From CAVQZC01 sp963718315 (GTDB taxonomy: Bacteria; Actinomycetota; Thermoleophilia; Gaiellales; JAICJC01), in contig CAVQZC010000013.1 of NCBI GenBank assembly GCA_963718315.1, positions 558,001 to 622,000 of the forward strand: DNA of 64,000 bases. Reading direction: 5' to 3'. A model generated the notes under the pieces. The model was not told the origin of the DNA. It saw nothing but the letters and a program-made list of their open reading frames with translations, and ran no database searches. The position numbers and the translations under genes are program-made. Shown here one piece after another: positions 1 through 7,646 of the stretch. How positions within the stretch are numbered: the first letter of the stretch is position 1; each line of letters begins with the position of its first letter.

Positions 1-1
1 G

Positions 2-382
2 TTCGAGGGCATCGTGGTCGACGGCACCGACGTGCTGACCACCTACCGCGAGTCCCACCGCGCGATCGAGAAGGCGCGCGAGGGCGGCGGCCCGACCCTG
101 ATCGAGCTGGTCACGCTGCGGATGGAGGGGCACGCGGTGCACGACGATGCGGCCTACGTCCCCCGCGAGCTGTACGCCGAGTACCTCGCCAAGGACCCGG
201 TCGAGCGGTTCCGCTCCTGGCTGCAGCTGAACCACGACCTGACCGACTCCGAGCAGACGGCGATCGACGAGGACGTACGCGCCACCGTGGAGCGCGGAGT
301 GGCCGAAGCCGAGGCCAGCCCGCTGCCCGATCCGGCGACCGTTCTTGAAGGTGTGTACGCCCCGGTAGACTCCAGCGTATGA
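2..382 (+). CDS. 2-oxoacid dehydrogenase E1 component, alpha subunit (C-terminal part, cut by window edge)
   Basis: This is the last 126 residues of a thiamine-diphosphate-dependent E1 alpha subunit (pyruvate or branched-chain 2-oxoacid dehydrogenase type), the subunit that decarboxylates the 2-oxoacid before transfer to lipoyl E2. The visible part contains the family's GPTLIELVTLRMEGH segment followed by HDDAAYVP, matching the loop near the active site (usually R-x-x-GH-x-x-DD), then the helical C-terminal tail. The frame is open to the first base, so the start and the TPP motif lie outside the window. Its stop overlaps the next start by ATGA. A second, distinct E1 alpha is encoded at 60006. 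E1 assignment is firm; the substrate is unknown. Confidence 0.85.
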   Translation, partial: FEGIVVDGTDVLTTYRESHRAIEKAREGGGPTLIELVTLRMEGHAVHDDAAYVPRELYAEYLAKDPVERFRSWLQLNHDLTDSEQTAIDEDVRATVERGVAEAEASPLPDPATVLEGVYAPVDSSV

Positions 383-648
383 GCGAGTTCCCATTCGGGA
401 TGTTCGGTGATCCCGACGATATGCAGAAGAACCTGCAGAACTTCATGGAGCAGGCGCAGGCTGGCCAGAAGATCGCCTTCGCCGACCAGGCGATCAACCT
501 GGCGGTGGGCATGACCGTCGCGGCGATCGGCCGCCTCGACCTGTCGGGCACCCCCGACCAGCAGGCGATGCAGGTGCGCGACGCCATCCGGCTGCTGTTC
601 CCCGAGGCCGTGACGCTGGTCAGCGAAGCCCGCCAGGGCCTCGCCTAA
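379..648 (+). CDS. small conserved-looking protein of unknown function, coupled to E1 alpha
   Basis: An 89-residue acidic, cytosolic-looking protein beginning MSEFPFGMFGDPDDMQ, with no signal peptide or membrane segment. The ATG overlaps the E1 alpha stop (ATGA), so it is probably translated by coupling from the same transcript. The central stretch (about residues 30-55) is alanine- and glutamine-rich and likely helical. I do not recognise a family. The context suggests a role linked to the dehydrogenase complex, but that is inference only. It is the last gene of the plus-strand operon; a convergent gene ends 3 bases further on. Confidence 0.6.
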   Translation: MSEFPFGMFGDPDDMQKNLQNFMEQAQAGQKIAFADQAINLAVGMTVAAIGRLDLSGTPDQQAMQVRDAIRLLFPEAVTLVSEARQGLA

Positions 649-651
649 TCG

Positions 652-1092
652 CTATTCGACGATGCGCCAGGCGGTCTCGAGCTCGGCGTTGGTCGACGCC
701 GAGATGAAGCAGTCGCGCTCTGCCTTGTCGGTCAGCGTCCGCGCGAGGCCCGAATGGCCTCCGGCGACGACCGCCGTCACCACCATCGTCACGCGGGTGT
801 AGGCGTAGCGGCGATCCTCCTCGCGGCGGGCCAGCTGTCCCGTGGCCTCCGCCCGGTAGCTGACGACCTCGACGCCGTTGTGCGCGCAGTGCGCCAGGAA
901 CGACAACATGGTGCAGGACGAGAGCGACGCCAGGAACAGGTGCTCGGGGTTCCAGTGGACGGGGTCACCGCCGGGAAAGTCCTCGGGCGGGGCGATCGTG
1001 AGCGTCGGCCGGTCGCCCGCGGCGACGGTGCCGCGGCGCGCCCCGAGCCACGACAACTCGGTCTGGTAGGTGAAGGTTTTCGATTCGGGCAT
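652..1092 (-). CDS. OsmC/YhfA family peroxiredoxin-like protein
   Basis: A 146-residue OsmC-family protein, a group that reduces organic hydroperoxides or binds thiol-reactive compounds. The two family cysteines are visible: Cys60 in LASLSSC at the start of the long central helix, and Cys128 in ERDCFISAS, where the family usually has a C-P-x-S motif (the proline is replaced here by phenylalanine). The WNPEHLFLASL stretch before Cys60 is typical. I chose the ATG at 1092 because a GGAG ribosome site sits about 7 bases upstream; the frame extends further upstream without such support. It is transcribed away from the pilin gene, with 142 bases between them. Confidence 0.85.
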   Translation of the reverse strand: MPESKTFTYQTELSWLGARRGTVAAGDRPTLTIAPPEDFPGGDPVHWNPEHLFLASLSSCTMLSFLAHCAHNGVEVVSYRAEATGQLARREEDRRYAYTRVTMVVTAVVAGGHSGLARTLTDKAERDCFISASTNAELETAWRIVE

Positions 1093-1234
1093 AGGAGACT
1101 CCAAGAGCGACCGATTGATGTCACCCAAACGGGCATTTCGCGACACGCGGGTTTGTGCCGATATGAGTACTAAGGGTGCGTCCGCCAATCGTAGTTATCC
1201 GTTCTCATCGACCGCGGGCGCGATGGAGAGGGGC

Positions 1235-1393
1235 ATGCATCAATCACAACTCGCGCATCGGAACGAGTCTGGTCAGACGATGGCTGAGTATGCAATCACC
1301 CTGGGCGTGATCACGCTCGCGGTGATCGCAGCTTTCACGCTGCTCGGCACGACGACGGCCGGTCTGATCGGCAGGGTCATCACCATCATGTGA
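1235..1393 (+). CDS. Flp/Fap-type pilin subunit, orphan
   Basis: A 52-residue precursor with the layout of Flp (class IVb/Tad) pilins: a hydrophilic leader of 13 residues ending in glycine, then QTMAEYAITLG with glutamate at position +5 and a single hydrophobic helix of about 20 residues. A prepilin peptidase would be expected to cut after Gly13, leaving about 39 residues. The ATG at 1235 follows a GGAGAGG ribosome site; an in-frame ATG at 1223 would place that site inside the gene. No tad/cpa assembly genes or peptidase are present in the window, so this copy is an orphan here. A strong hairpin follows the stop. Confidence 0.8.
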   Translation: MHQSQLAHRNESGQTMAEYAITLGVITLAVIAAFTLLGTTTAGLIGRVITIM

Positions 1394-1399
1394 CCGGCG

Positions 1400-1422
1400 G
1401 GGGGCCGGGCAGTCCGGCCCCC
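1400..1422. terminator. GC-rich hairpin between convergent genes
   Basis: A perfect 9-bp stem (GGGGGCCGG against CCGGCCCCC) with a 5-base loop starts 6 bases after the pilin stop and ends 5 bases before the convergent ligase-like gene. There is no T run, as is common in actinobacteria. It could serve both directions. Confidence 0.6.
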
Positions 1423-1427
1423 ACCGT

Positions 1428-2204
1428 TCACCCCGCGCTTCCGCCCAGGACCGCCCGCACGTCCTGGGGTGTGACGCCGTCCCAGTGGCCGGCGTGCCAG
1501 GCCGCGTCCCGGTAGCGAGTTCCGGCCAGTCGCTCGGCCGCATCCAGCTCCTCCCGGGTCAGCTCCCCCGCCGCCGCGCCGAAGGCGTCGATGATCGCCG
1601 CCGCGGCGTCTCCGACGTGCCCCACGTTGGCAACGTGGTCGGGCCTGCTCGGTGACGGCCTGGGCGCCCCCGCAAGGTCGCCGCCGCGCGGTCCTGCCAG
1701 GCAGGCCCGGAGCGAATCGAGGTCGGCGTCCAGCAGGAGCGTCCCGTGGACGAGGCTGGCGTACCGGCCCCGATGCGCCGCGATGCCGGTGACCTTGCGG
1801 CCGCCGACGCGCACGGTGCGCTCGTCCCGGGTCGCCTCGACTCCCATGCGTCCGCACGCCGCCACCATCCCGTCCAGCAGCGGGTTGTAGAGCGCAGGGA
1901 TCTCGAGGGCCGACCAGGGATGCCCGGCCGGCGCCACCACGGCGATGCAGAGCGTGCCGGAGTCGAGGTAGACGGCGCCCCCGCCGGTGAACCGGCGCCA
2001 GACGCGCACACCGCGGGCCGCGCAGGCGGCCGCGTCGACCTCCCAGTCGGCGCGCTGGAACCGGCCGATGACGACCGCCGGCGACGTCCGCCAGAGCAGC
2101 AGCGCCGGCTCGCTGGGCTGCACGCGCACCATCGCCTCGTCCAGCGCGAGCGCTGCCTCGGGAGCGAGGGTGCCGGCGTCGACCGCCCGCAGCGGGCCGC
2201 TCAC
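1428..2204 (-). CDS. lipoate-protein ligase A / octanoyltransferase family protein
   Basis: A 258-residue cofactor transferase of the BPL_LplA_LipB fold. The signature RRFTGGGAVYLDSGTL spans residues 70-85 (lipoate and adenylate binding) and the catalytic lysine is Lys137 in GRKVTGIAAHRG. Such enzymes attach lipoate or octanoate to the swinging domains of E2 and GcvH proteins, which fits the E1 gene 1 kb away. The C-terminal accessory domain of E. coli LplA is largely missing, and the tail instead carries a short region with DAAERLAGTRYRD. It could therefore be an LplA-like ligase or a LipM-type octanoyltransferase, although LipM normally uses cysteine. The ATG overlaps the stop of the upstream gene (ATGA), so the two are probably co-translated. 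Confidence 0.8.
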   Translation of the reverse strand: MSGPLRAVDAGTLAPEAALALDEAMVRVQPSEPALLLWRTSPAVVIGRFQRADWEVDAAACAARGVRVWRRFTGGGAVYLDSGTLCIAVVAPAGHPWSALEIPALYNPLLDGMVAACGRMGVEATRDERTVRVGGRKVTGIAAHRGRYASLVHGTLLLDADLDSLRACLAGPRGGDLAGAPRPSPSRPDHVANVGHVGDAAAAIIDAFGAAAGELTREELDAAERLAGTRYRDAAWHAGHWDGVTPQDVRAVLGGSAG

Positions 2205-2932
2205 TCGCCGCTTGACCGGGCGACCTGGACGCCGACTCGTTCCAGCCGCAGCGCGGCAGACGGCGGCTCGCTGCCCGAAAACGTGACCACGTCGGGGATC
2301 TGCGCGCGCAGCCGGCGCCCCTGCTCGGCGAGCTCGGCGGCGGAGCCGATCGCCTCGAGCTCGGCCGTCGCCTCAGCCAGCCGCGCCTCCGCCTGCCGCC
2401 GTTCGTGAACGGCGACCTCGGCGATGCTGACGGCCAGGTCGGTCAGCGCCAGCGCCTGGCGCCGCGCCGCCTCGGGGCGGTCGTCGTCGCCGACCGGCGG
2501 CGCAGGTTCGAGCTCGAAGGGCGCATCCACCGTCGCATCCATGAGAGCGTCCCGCTGGGCGGTCAGCTGCCCCAGCCAGTCGCGCGTCTCCAGGCGAGCT
2601 GCCTGCACCGTGCGGCGGGCGTCATCGACCTCGGCCTGGTACGGCGTGGCGTCCACCCCGGCGCTCTCAGCCTGCTGCGCCAGCTCCACCGCGCGTTGCC
2701 AGTTCGCGACCAATGGCCCCTGGTTCACCCACTGCCGCTCGAGGCCGCGCAGGATCGGCTCGATCGCATCCCGGCAGCCGAGGGCGGTCCGCTCCACCTC
2801 CGGCGCCCTGGCGACGATCGCCCGGTCGAGCTCGATCTCACGCTCCAGCAGCTCCGCCCGGTGCAGCTTGCGGTGCGCCTCTTCCAGATCGTCGACGGTC
2901 TCCAGCAGTCGTTCCAGCTCGCCGCGCTTCAT
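2201..2932 (-). CDS. coiled-coil protein of unknown function, operon partner of the lipoate ligase
   Basis: A 243-residue soluble protein made mostly of long charged helices: residues 1-75 (MKRGELERLLETVDDLEEAHRK onward), about 80-135, and 155-215 carry heptad-like Leu/Ala spacing typical of coiled coils. A proline-rich link (FELEPAPPVGDDDR) separates the second and third. No signal peptide, membrane segment or catalytic motif is visible, and I do not recognise the family. It overlaps the ligase by 4 bases, so the pair is translationally coupled. It may be a scaffold or partner, but that is inference. It diverges from the flavoprotein gene at 2980, with a 47-base gap. Confidence 0.65.
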   Translation of the reverse strand: MKRGELERLLETVDDLEEAHRKLHRAELLEREIELDRAIVARAPEVERTALGCRDAIEPILRGLERQWVNQGPLVANWQRAVELAQQAESAGVDATPYQAEVDDARRTVQAARLETRDWLGQLTAQRDALMDATVDAPFELEPAPPVGDDDRPEAARRQALALTDLAVSIAEVAVHERRQAEARLAEATAELEAIGSAAELAEQGRRLRAQIPDVVTFSGSEPPSAALRLERVGVQVARSSGE

Positions 2933-2979
2933 GGTGTCAGCCTACCCTCCCAAACCACTCCGGCAGATACGCTAGGCGG

Positions 2980-4167
2980 ATGCGTGAACGCTACGACGTG
3001 GTGGTGGCCGGCGGGGGCCCGGCCGGGCTCGCCATCGCAGAGCCACTTGCGAGGCGCGGATTCTCGGTCCTGGTCTGCGAGAAGGCGCCAGAGATCGGCA
3101 AGCCGGTGCGTACCTCAGGTGGGTCGTGGATCGCCGACCTGCAGGCGCTCGGGCTGCCCGATCACCTGTGGCATCCGATCGACGCACTGCGCTTCCGCTC
3201 GGCCCACGCGGAGGCGGACATCCGCTGGGGGCCGGGGGTCGGCTGCGCGCTCGACGTGACCGCGACCTGGCAGTACCTGGCCGGGCGGGCGGAGCGCGCA
3301 GGCGCGACGGTGGTCACCGGGACGCTGGCGCGGCTGACCGCGCCGGGCCGGGTGGGTCTGCGCACCCCGGATGGATCGGCCGAGGTGCGCTGCCGCCTGG
3401 TCGTCGACGCCACCGGCACGACCTCGCTGCTGGCCCGCCAGGCGGGCGTCCACCGTGGTTTCGAGCGGGTCGGGGTCGGCTACGAGCGCGAGCTGAGCGC
3501 ACCGCGCTACCCGCAGGACGAGGCCCTCGTGCTTGTCGGCGGCGTCGCCCCTGCCGGCTACGCGTGGGCGTTCCCCAGAGGCGAGACACGTGTTCGGATC
3601 GGCGTGGGAATCATCCAGCCGGACGTCGAGATGAGTCCCCGTGTGCTGTACCAGCCGGTGGCCGACATGCTCGCCGACGAGCTGGAGGGGTCGACCACGC
3701 TCGAGCTTCACGCCGGGCGAATACCCAGCGACCGCGCGCCCGCGCGGCTGACCGGCGACGCGCTGCTGGTCGTCGGCGACTCGGCCGGCCAGTCGAACCC
3801 CCTGCTCGGGGAGGGCATCCGCCACGTGATCGCCGCCGCCCGCCTGGCCGCCCCGATCGCCACATCTGCGCTGCAGCACCCCGGCGTCGTCCCCCGCGAG
3901 CGGCTGCGAAGGTGGGAGCGCGTTGGCCGGCGCGCCCGCGGCCGCTCCTGGCCGCTCGCCCTGCGCGCCAACCGCTACGTCGCCCGCCTGGACGACGGAG
4001 ACTGGGACCGCGCGGTCGACCTTCTGGCGACGCTGCCGGTCGAGACGGCAACCGCGCTGCTCCGGGGCGAGGTACTGTCACGGCCGATGCTGGCCGGTGC
4101 GACGATGGGACTCAACCCGAGACGGGCGTGGCGGGTCGCCCGCCCGTTCGTGATGGCGGAGGGCTGA
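2980..4167 (+). CDS. geranylgeranyl-reductase-like FAD-dependent oxidoreductase
   Basis: A 395-residue flavoprotein of the geranylgeranyl reductase / p-hydroxybenzoate hydroxylase superfamily. The N-terminal dinucleotide-binding motif is VVVAGGGPAG (residues 7-16), a DATGT motif is at 143-147, and the second FAD motif GDALLVVGDSAG is at 259-270, followed by GEGIRHVI. This family reduces isoprenoid chains of lipids, quinones or chlorophyll, or hydroxylates aromatics; the substrate cannot be told here. The ATG at 2980 immediately precedes the flavin motif; the frame is open for 267 bases upstream but that overlaps the divergent gene. The next gene starts 3 bases after its stop. Confidence 0.8.
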   Translation: MRERYDVVVAGGGPAGLAIAEPLARRGFSVLVCEKAPEIGKPVRTSGGSWIADLQALGLPDHLWHPIDALRFRSAHAEADIRWGPGVGCALDVTATWQYLAGRAERAGATVVTGTLARLTAPGRVGLRTPDGSAEVRCRLVVDATGTTSLLARQAGVHRGFERVGVGYERELSAPRYPQDEALVLVGGVAPAGYAWAFPRGETRVRIGVGIIQPDVEMSPRVLYQPVADMLADELEGSTTLELHAGRIPSDRAPARLTGDALLVVGDSAGQSNPLLGEGIRHVIAAARLAAPIATSALQHPGVVPRERLRRWERVGRRARGRSWPLALRANRYVARLDDGDWDRAVDLLATLPVETATALLRGEVLSRPMLAGATMGLNPRRAWRVARPFVMAEG

Positions 4168-4169
4168 CG

Positions 4170-5060
4170 ATGGCGCTGGAGCATCAGATCGAGGTCAACG
4201 AGATGTCCGTGCGCCACGCGCTGGCAAACTCGTTCCACAGCACCGACCCTGGAACCCACGCCTGGCGGGGCACCACCGGCACCGATGCGACCGTCGTCTG
4301 CGACGTGCTGACCAGCGAGGACGGGCGGCCGTACGTCCGGATCTGGGCCGACCTGATGGACGCGCCCGACCAGAGCGGCGAGCTCGACCGCGTGATCCTG
4401 ATCGAGAACGCCAACCTCGTGCTCGGGCGCCTCGTGCACACCGGCGGCCGGCTGCGGGTCGAGCACGCGATCCTGGCCGGCACGACGATGGCGGCGGTCG
4501 AGGTGCAGGCCTCCGTGTGGACGGTGGGCTGGACGGCGTCGGCGTATGCCGAGCGGATCGAGACCCTGATCCGCCACTCCAAGCCGGTGCCTCCGGTTCC
4601 GGAGCCGCCGGCGGCGCTCCGCCGTGACGCCGCCTACCACGTCGACATCACCACCAGGCGGGTGCAGCGGTTCCTGGACGAGCGCTTCGGCGGGTTCCAG
4701 CACGACCCCGACTGGGGCTACCACGGCGCCTTCGGCAGCGCCCGAGTGTTCGTCGACGTGCTGCCCGTGCTGGAGGACTCGACTGCCGTGCGGGCCTCGT
4801 CCCCCGTGCTCTCCGACATCGACCTCGGCGACGAGCTGGCGTTGGAGCTGATCCGGCTCGGCCAGCTGGGCCCGTTCGGCGTCTTCTCCTACCTGCCCAG
4901 CCGCCGCGAGGTGTGGTTCGAGCACGGCATCCTCGGCGACGACCTCGACCAGGTCGAGCTGGAGAGCGCGATCGAGGTGGTGGCCGAGGTCGCGGACGGG
5001 CAGGACGATGCGCTGGCAGCCCGCTTCGGCGGCCGCCGCTACGCCGACCTCACTGGCTAG
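4170..5060 (+). CDS. YbjN-like two-domain protein
   Basis: A 296-residue soluble protein that reads as two related halves (about 1-135 and 150-296) joined by a proline-rich linker (PVPPVPEPPAA). Each half alternates strands and helices in the way of the YbjN / type III secretion chaperone-like fold: an N-terminal helix (VRHALANSF; VQRFLDERF), a beta sheet of measurement-like strands and a C-terminal helix. Bacterial YbjN-like proteins have no defined enzymatic role. It starts 3 bases after the flavoprotein stop, so it is in the same operon. The fold assignment rests on pattern only and has moderate certainty. Confidence 0.6.
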   Translation: MALEHQIEVNEMSVRHALANSFHSTDPGTHAWRGTTGTDATVVCDVLTSEDGRPYVRIWADLMDAPDQSGELDRVILIENANLVLGRLVHTGGRLRVEHAILAGTTMAAVEVQASVWTVGWTASAYAERIETLIRHSKPVPPVPEPPAALRRDAAYHVDITTRRVQRFLDERFGGFQHDPDWGYHGAFGSARVFVDVLPVLEDSTAVRASSPVLSDIDLGDELALELIRLGQLGPFGVFSYLPSRREVWFEHGILGDDLDQVELESAIEVVAEVADGQDDALAARFGGRRYADLTG

Positions 5061-5069
5061 ACACGCTCT

Positions 5070-5462
5070 CTAAGCGACCGCGGACGCGTGCGTGTGCGAG
5101 GTGCCGTTCCTGTCGCGCGCCTTCACGCTGACGGTGTAGCTCCCTGCCGCCCGAGCCTTGAACGCATGCTGCTCGGTGAAGCTCTGGCCCGGGCCCAGCG
5201 TGCCGTCGATGATCTCCTCGCTGCCCTCATCGGGAGTCGAGACCACGACGAAAACATGCACCCGTATGCGCTTGGACGTCGTGTTGGTCACGCTCATCGA
5301 CCAGAAGGAGCGCTCGCCGACGTCGAGGTGGTTGGGGCCGATCGAGGCCGTGACCACGAGATCGGGGTTCTGGTTGCCGGTGTGGGTGCTGGCGGCAGCC
5401 GTCGCGCAGAACACGCCAGAAACGAGTACAGCGAGACAGCCCGTCCGCAAAATCGTCCGCAT
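5070..5462 (-). CDS. small secreted protein with an Ig-like fold
   Basis: A 130-residue exported protein. The first 24 residues form a classic signal peptide (MRTILRTGCLAVLVSGVFC, then ATAAAS). The mature part is strand-rich with patterns such as DLVVTASIGP, FWSMSVTNTTSKRIRV and AGSYTVSVKARDRNG, as in bacterial immunoglobulin-like or CARDB-type modules. A GGGGGAAG ribosome site lies just upstream of the ATG. It converges on the YbjN-like gene with a 9-base gap. No specific function can be assigned. Confidence 0.7.
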   Translation of the reverse strand: MRTILRTGCLAVLVSGVFCATAAASTHTGNQNPDLVVTASIGPNHLDVGERSFWSMSVTNTTSKRIRVHVFVVVSTPDEGSEEIIDGTLGPGQSFTEQHAFKARAAGSYTVSVKARDRNGTSHTHASAVA

Positions 5463-5534
5463 GATGCTTCCCCCTTGGTTGCCCTAGCCGGATGGCGAAA
5501 CAAGCCTACCGGCCCCGGCGGTAAGATCAACGCC

Positions 5535-5711
5535 ATGGGCGATATCAGTGCCGGCCGCGCGGCGATGTGGATCATCGCCGGCGCAATCACCACAGCGCTG
5601 GTCGCGGTGCTGGCGGTCGACGGGTTCAGCGGCGTCCCCTGGGGATGGTGGGGTCTGATCATCGGCTGCGGCCTGGCCGCGACCGCGTTCGGCCTCGGCT
5701 TCTACGAGTAG
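5535..5711 (+). CDS. 58-residue two-helix membrane protein
   Basis: A tiny protein with two hydrophobic helices (about residues 11-28 and 36-56) separated by a short GFSGVPWGWWG turn. It has no cytosolic domain. It could be an accessory or stress-type micro-membrane protein. The stop overlaps the 3' end of the convergent glcF by 10 bases. It is supported by a clean ATG and its membrane-like composition only; no family is recognised. Confidence 0.5.
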   Translation: MGDISAGRAAMWIIAGAITTALVAVLAVDGFSGVPWGWWGLIIGCGLAATAFGLGFYE

Positions 5712-6874
5712 CGCAGCAGCTCGACCGGGTGGACGACCGGCAGGTCGTGCACGCCGAGCCGGCGGAACGCCGCCGTCAGCTGGATCGCGCAGCCCGGGTT
5801 CGCGGTGACCACGACGTCGGGGCGCGCGTCCAGGATCGCAGTCGCCTTGCGCTCTCCGAGCTCCCGCGCGGCCTCGGGCTGCAACAGGTTGTAGGTGCCG
5901 GCCGACCCGCAGCACATGCCGGGGTCGGCGATCTCGACCAGCTCGGCGCCGGGGATCGCACGCAGCAGCGCCCGCGGCTGGTCGACCACGCCCTGGCCGT
6001 GCCGCAGGTGGCAGGCGTCCTGGTAGACGATCCGCAGCGGCGCGCCCGGATCCGCGGGCGGCGGCGGATCGAGCTCGGCCAGCAGTTCGGTCACGTCGCG
6101 GACGCCGGCGGCGAACCGGTTTGCCCGCTCGTCGCCGAGCAGGTCGCCATAGGACTTCATCGCCGAGCCGCAGCCGGCGGCGGTGACCACCACCCGGTCG
6201 TAGCCGTCGAGCGCCTCGATGGTCGCACGGGCCCGCCGCTTTGCCTCCTCGTCGCGGCCGGCATGCAGCGCAAGTGCGCCGCAACAGCCCTGGCCGGACG
6301 GGACGGACACGTCGCAGCCGCACGCCGCCAGCGCATCGACTGCATCGGTGTTGACACGCCCGAACAGCACCCGCTGCACGCAGCCCGCGAGCAGGGCAAC
6401 CGACATCCGGGGAGGCCCGGCCGCCGGTGCGAACGGAGGCGGCTCCGCCATCAGGTCGGCCGGGCTCACGTGTGGAGCGAGGTCATTCGGCCGGAACCCG
6501 AGCGTCAGCGGCCACGCCAGCAGGCGCAGCCGGCGCGGGTGGGTCATCACGCCAAACAGCGCCGCGTCGATCGCGCGCTCGCGCAGCGACCGCGGAGCCT
6601 GCTCGCGCCGGTCGGCGCGGGCGCGCTCGATCAGGAGGTCGTAGCGCACCCCACTCGGACAGGCGGGCACGCAGGCCAGGCAGCCCAGGCAGCGGTCGAG
6701 GTGGATGGCGGCGTCCTCGATGCCCAGCTCTCCCGACTCGACCAGCGACATCAGGTGGATGCGACCGCGGGGCGAGTCCATCTCCTCGCTCCACAGGCTG
6801 TACGTCGGGCAGGCGGGGAGGCAGAAGCCGCAGTGCACGCAGGTGTCGAGCAGCTCGCGGGTGGTCGCGCTCAT
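5702..6874 (-). CDS. glcF: glycolate oxidase iron-sulfur subunit GlcF
   Basis: The 390-residue iron-sulfur subunit of membrane-associated glycolate (or lactate/2-hydroxyacid) oxidase, which passes electrons from the flavin subunits toward quinones. Two ferredoxin-type 4Fe-4S motifs are present: Cys12-x2-Cys15-x2-Cys18-x3-Cys22 and Cys62-x2-Cys65-x2-Cys68-x3-Cys72. They are followed by two CCG domains (QGCCGALALHAG and PGMCCGSAGTYN) that bind a further cluster in heterodisulfide-reductase-like proteins. The ATG at 6874 overlaps the glcE stop (ATGA). It is the third gene of the glcD-glcE-glcF operon. Confidence 0.93.
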   Translation of the reverse strand: MSATTRELLDTCVHCGFCLPACPTYSLWSEEMDSPRGRIHLMSLVESGELGIEDAAIHLDRCLGCLACVPACPSGVRYDLLIERARADRREQAPRSLRERAIDAALFGVMTHPRRLRLLAWPLTLGFRPNDLAPHVSPADLMAEPPPFAPAAGPPRMSVALLAGCVQRVLFGRVNTDAVDALAACGCDVSVPSGQGCCGALALHAGRDEEAKRRARATIEALDGYDRVVVTAAGCGSAMKSYGDLLGDERANRFAAGVRDVTELLAELDPPPPADPGAPLRIVYQDACHLRHGQGVVDQPRALLRAIPGAELVEIADPGMCCGSAGTYNLLQPEAARELGERKATAILDARPDVVVTANPGCAIQLTAAFRRLGVHDLPVVHPVELLRYS

Positions 6875-7641
6875 GCGCTCCCCAGCGACGCGATGACCGC
6901 CGATTCGAGCGGGGTCGGCGCCGGGCGAGCGCGATCGAGCACGTCCGACGCCAGCCAGCCGCGCGCCACCCGGCCGACGACCTGGGTCGCGCCGTCCTCC
7001 ATCAGCCGCTCGGCGACGTCCCGGCTGTCGCCCGCGGGGCAGTACCGCATCTGCATCTCGATGGCCATCTCCCGGTGCCCGGCCCACAGCTCCTCATCGT
7101 CCTCGACGACCTCGCCGCCGATCAACGCCTGCGCGCGCTCGGCCAGCGCGCGGGCGGCGGGGCTCTCGAACCGCACCCGCAGCAGGTCCTGCGGCCACAG
7201 CCCCTCGACGCAGGCCGGCGCCAGGGGCTCCAGCGGCTTGACGTCGCCGATCGGGGCAACGACGCTCGCCGTGGCAGCGGGCAGGGGATGCAGGCGCACG
7301 GTCAGCTCGAGCAGCTCGCCCAGCCGGCCGCGGGCACCGGTGAAGAGCTTGGGCAGGTCATAGCCGGCGACGTTCTTCACGACCCGGCCGCCGCCGCGTG
7401 CGACCAGTCCGTCCGCAAGTCGCACGGTGACCCCCAGGATCAGGTCGCGCGGCCGTCCATAGCGGTGCGCCCGCGGGCCGAACAGGCCGCCGTCGAACAC
7501 CTCGCCCACCGTCAACCGGTCGGCGCCAGGCGGGTCGAGCGCGAGCATCTGCCCGTGCCTGGCCAGCGCCTCCTGGAGCTCGGCCATCGGCATGGCCGCC
7601 TCGGCGGTGCAGACCAGGTCACCGGCCTCGTGTTGCAGCAA
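6871..7641 (-). CDS. glcE: glycolate oxidase FAD-binding subunit GlcE, N-terminally short
   Basis: The accessory FAD-domain subunit of glycolate oxidase. The family core LTVGEVFDGGLFGPRAHRYG, the strand ILGVTVRLADG and VVKNVAGYDLPKLFTGARG are all clear. At 256 residues it is about 90 shorter than E. coli GlcE (350). Comparison with the known N-terminus suggests it begins at the strand that normally follows the first FAD-binding lobe (HEAGDLVCTAEAAMP corresponds to the TELVITA region), so roughly 55 N-terminal residues are absent. The only plausible start is TTG at 7641, because an in-frame stop lies 25 bases upstream. It starts 5 bases after the glcD stop and overlaps glcF by 4 bases. Confidence 0.85.
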   Translation of the reverse strand: MLQHEAGDLVCTAEAAMPMAELQEALARHGQMLALDPPGADRLTVGEVFDGGLFGPRAHRYGRPRDLILGVTVRLADGLVARGGGRVVKNVAGYDLPKLFTGARGRLGELLELTVRLHPLPAATASVVAPIGDVKPLEPLAPACVEGLWPQDLLRVRFESPAARALAERAQALIGGEVVEDDEELWAGHREMAIEMQMRYCPAGDSRDVAERLMEDGATQVVGRVARGWLASDVLDRARPAPTPLESAVIASLGSA

Positions 7642-7646
7642 CGCGC

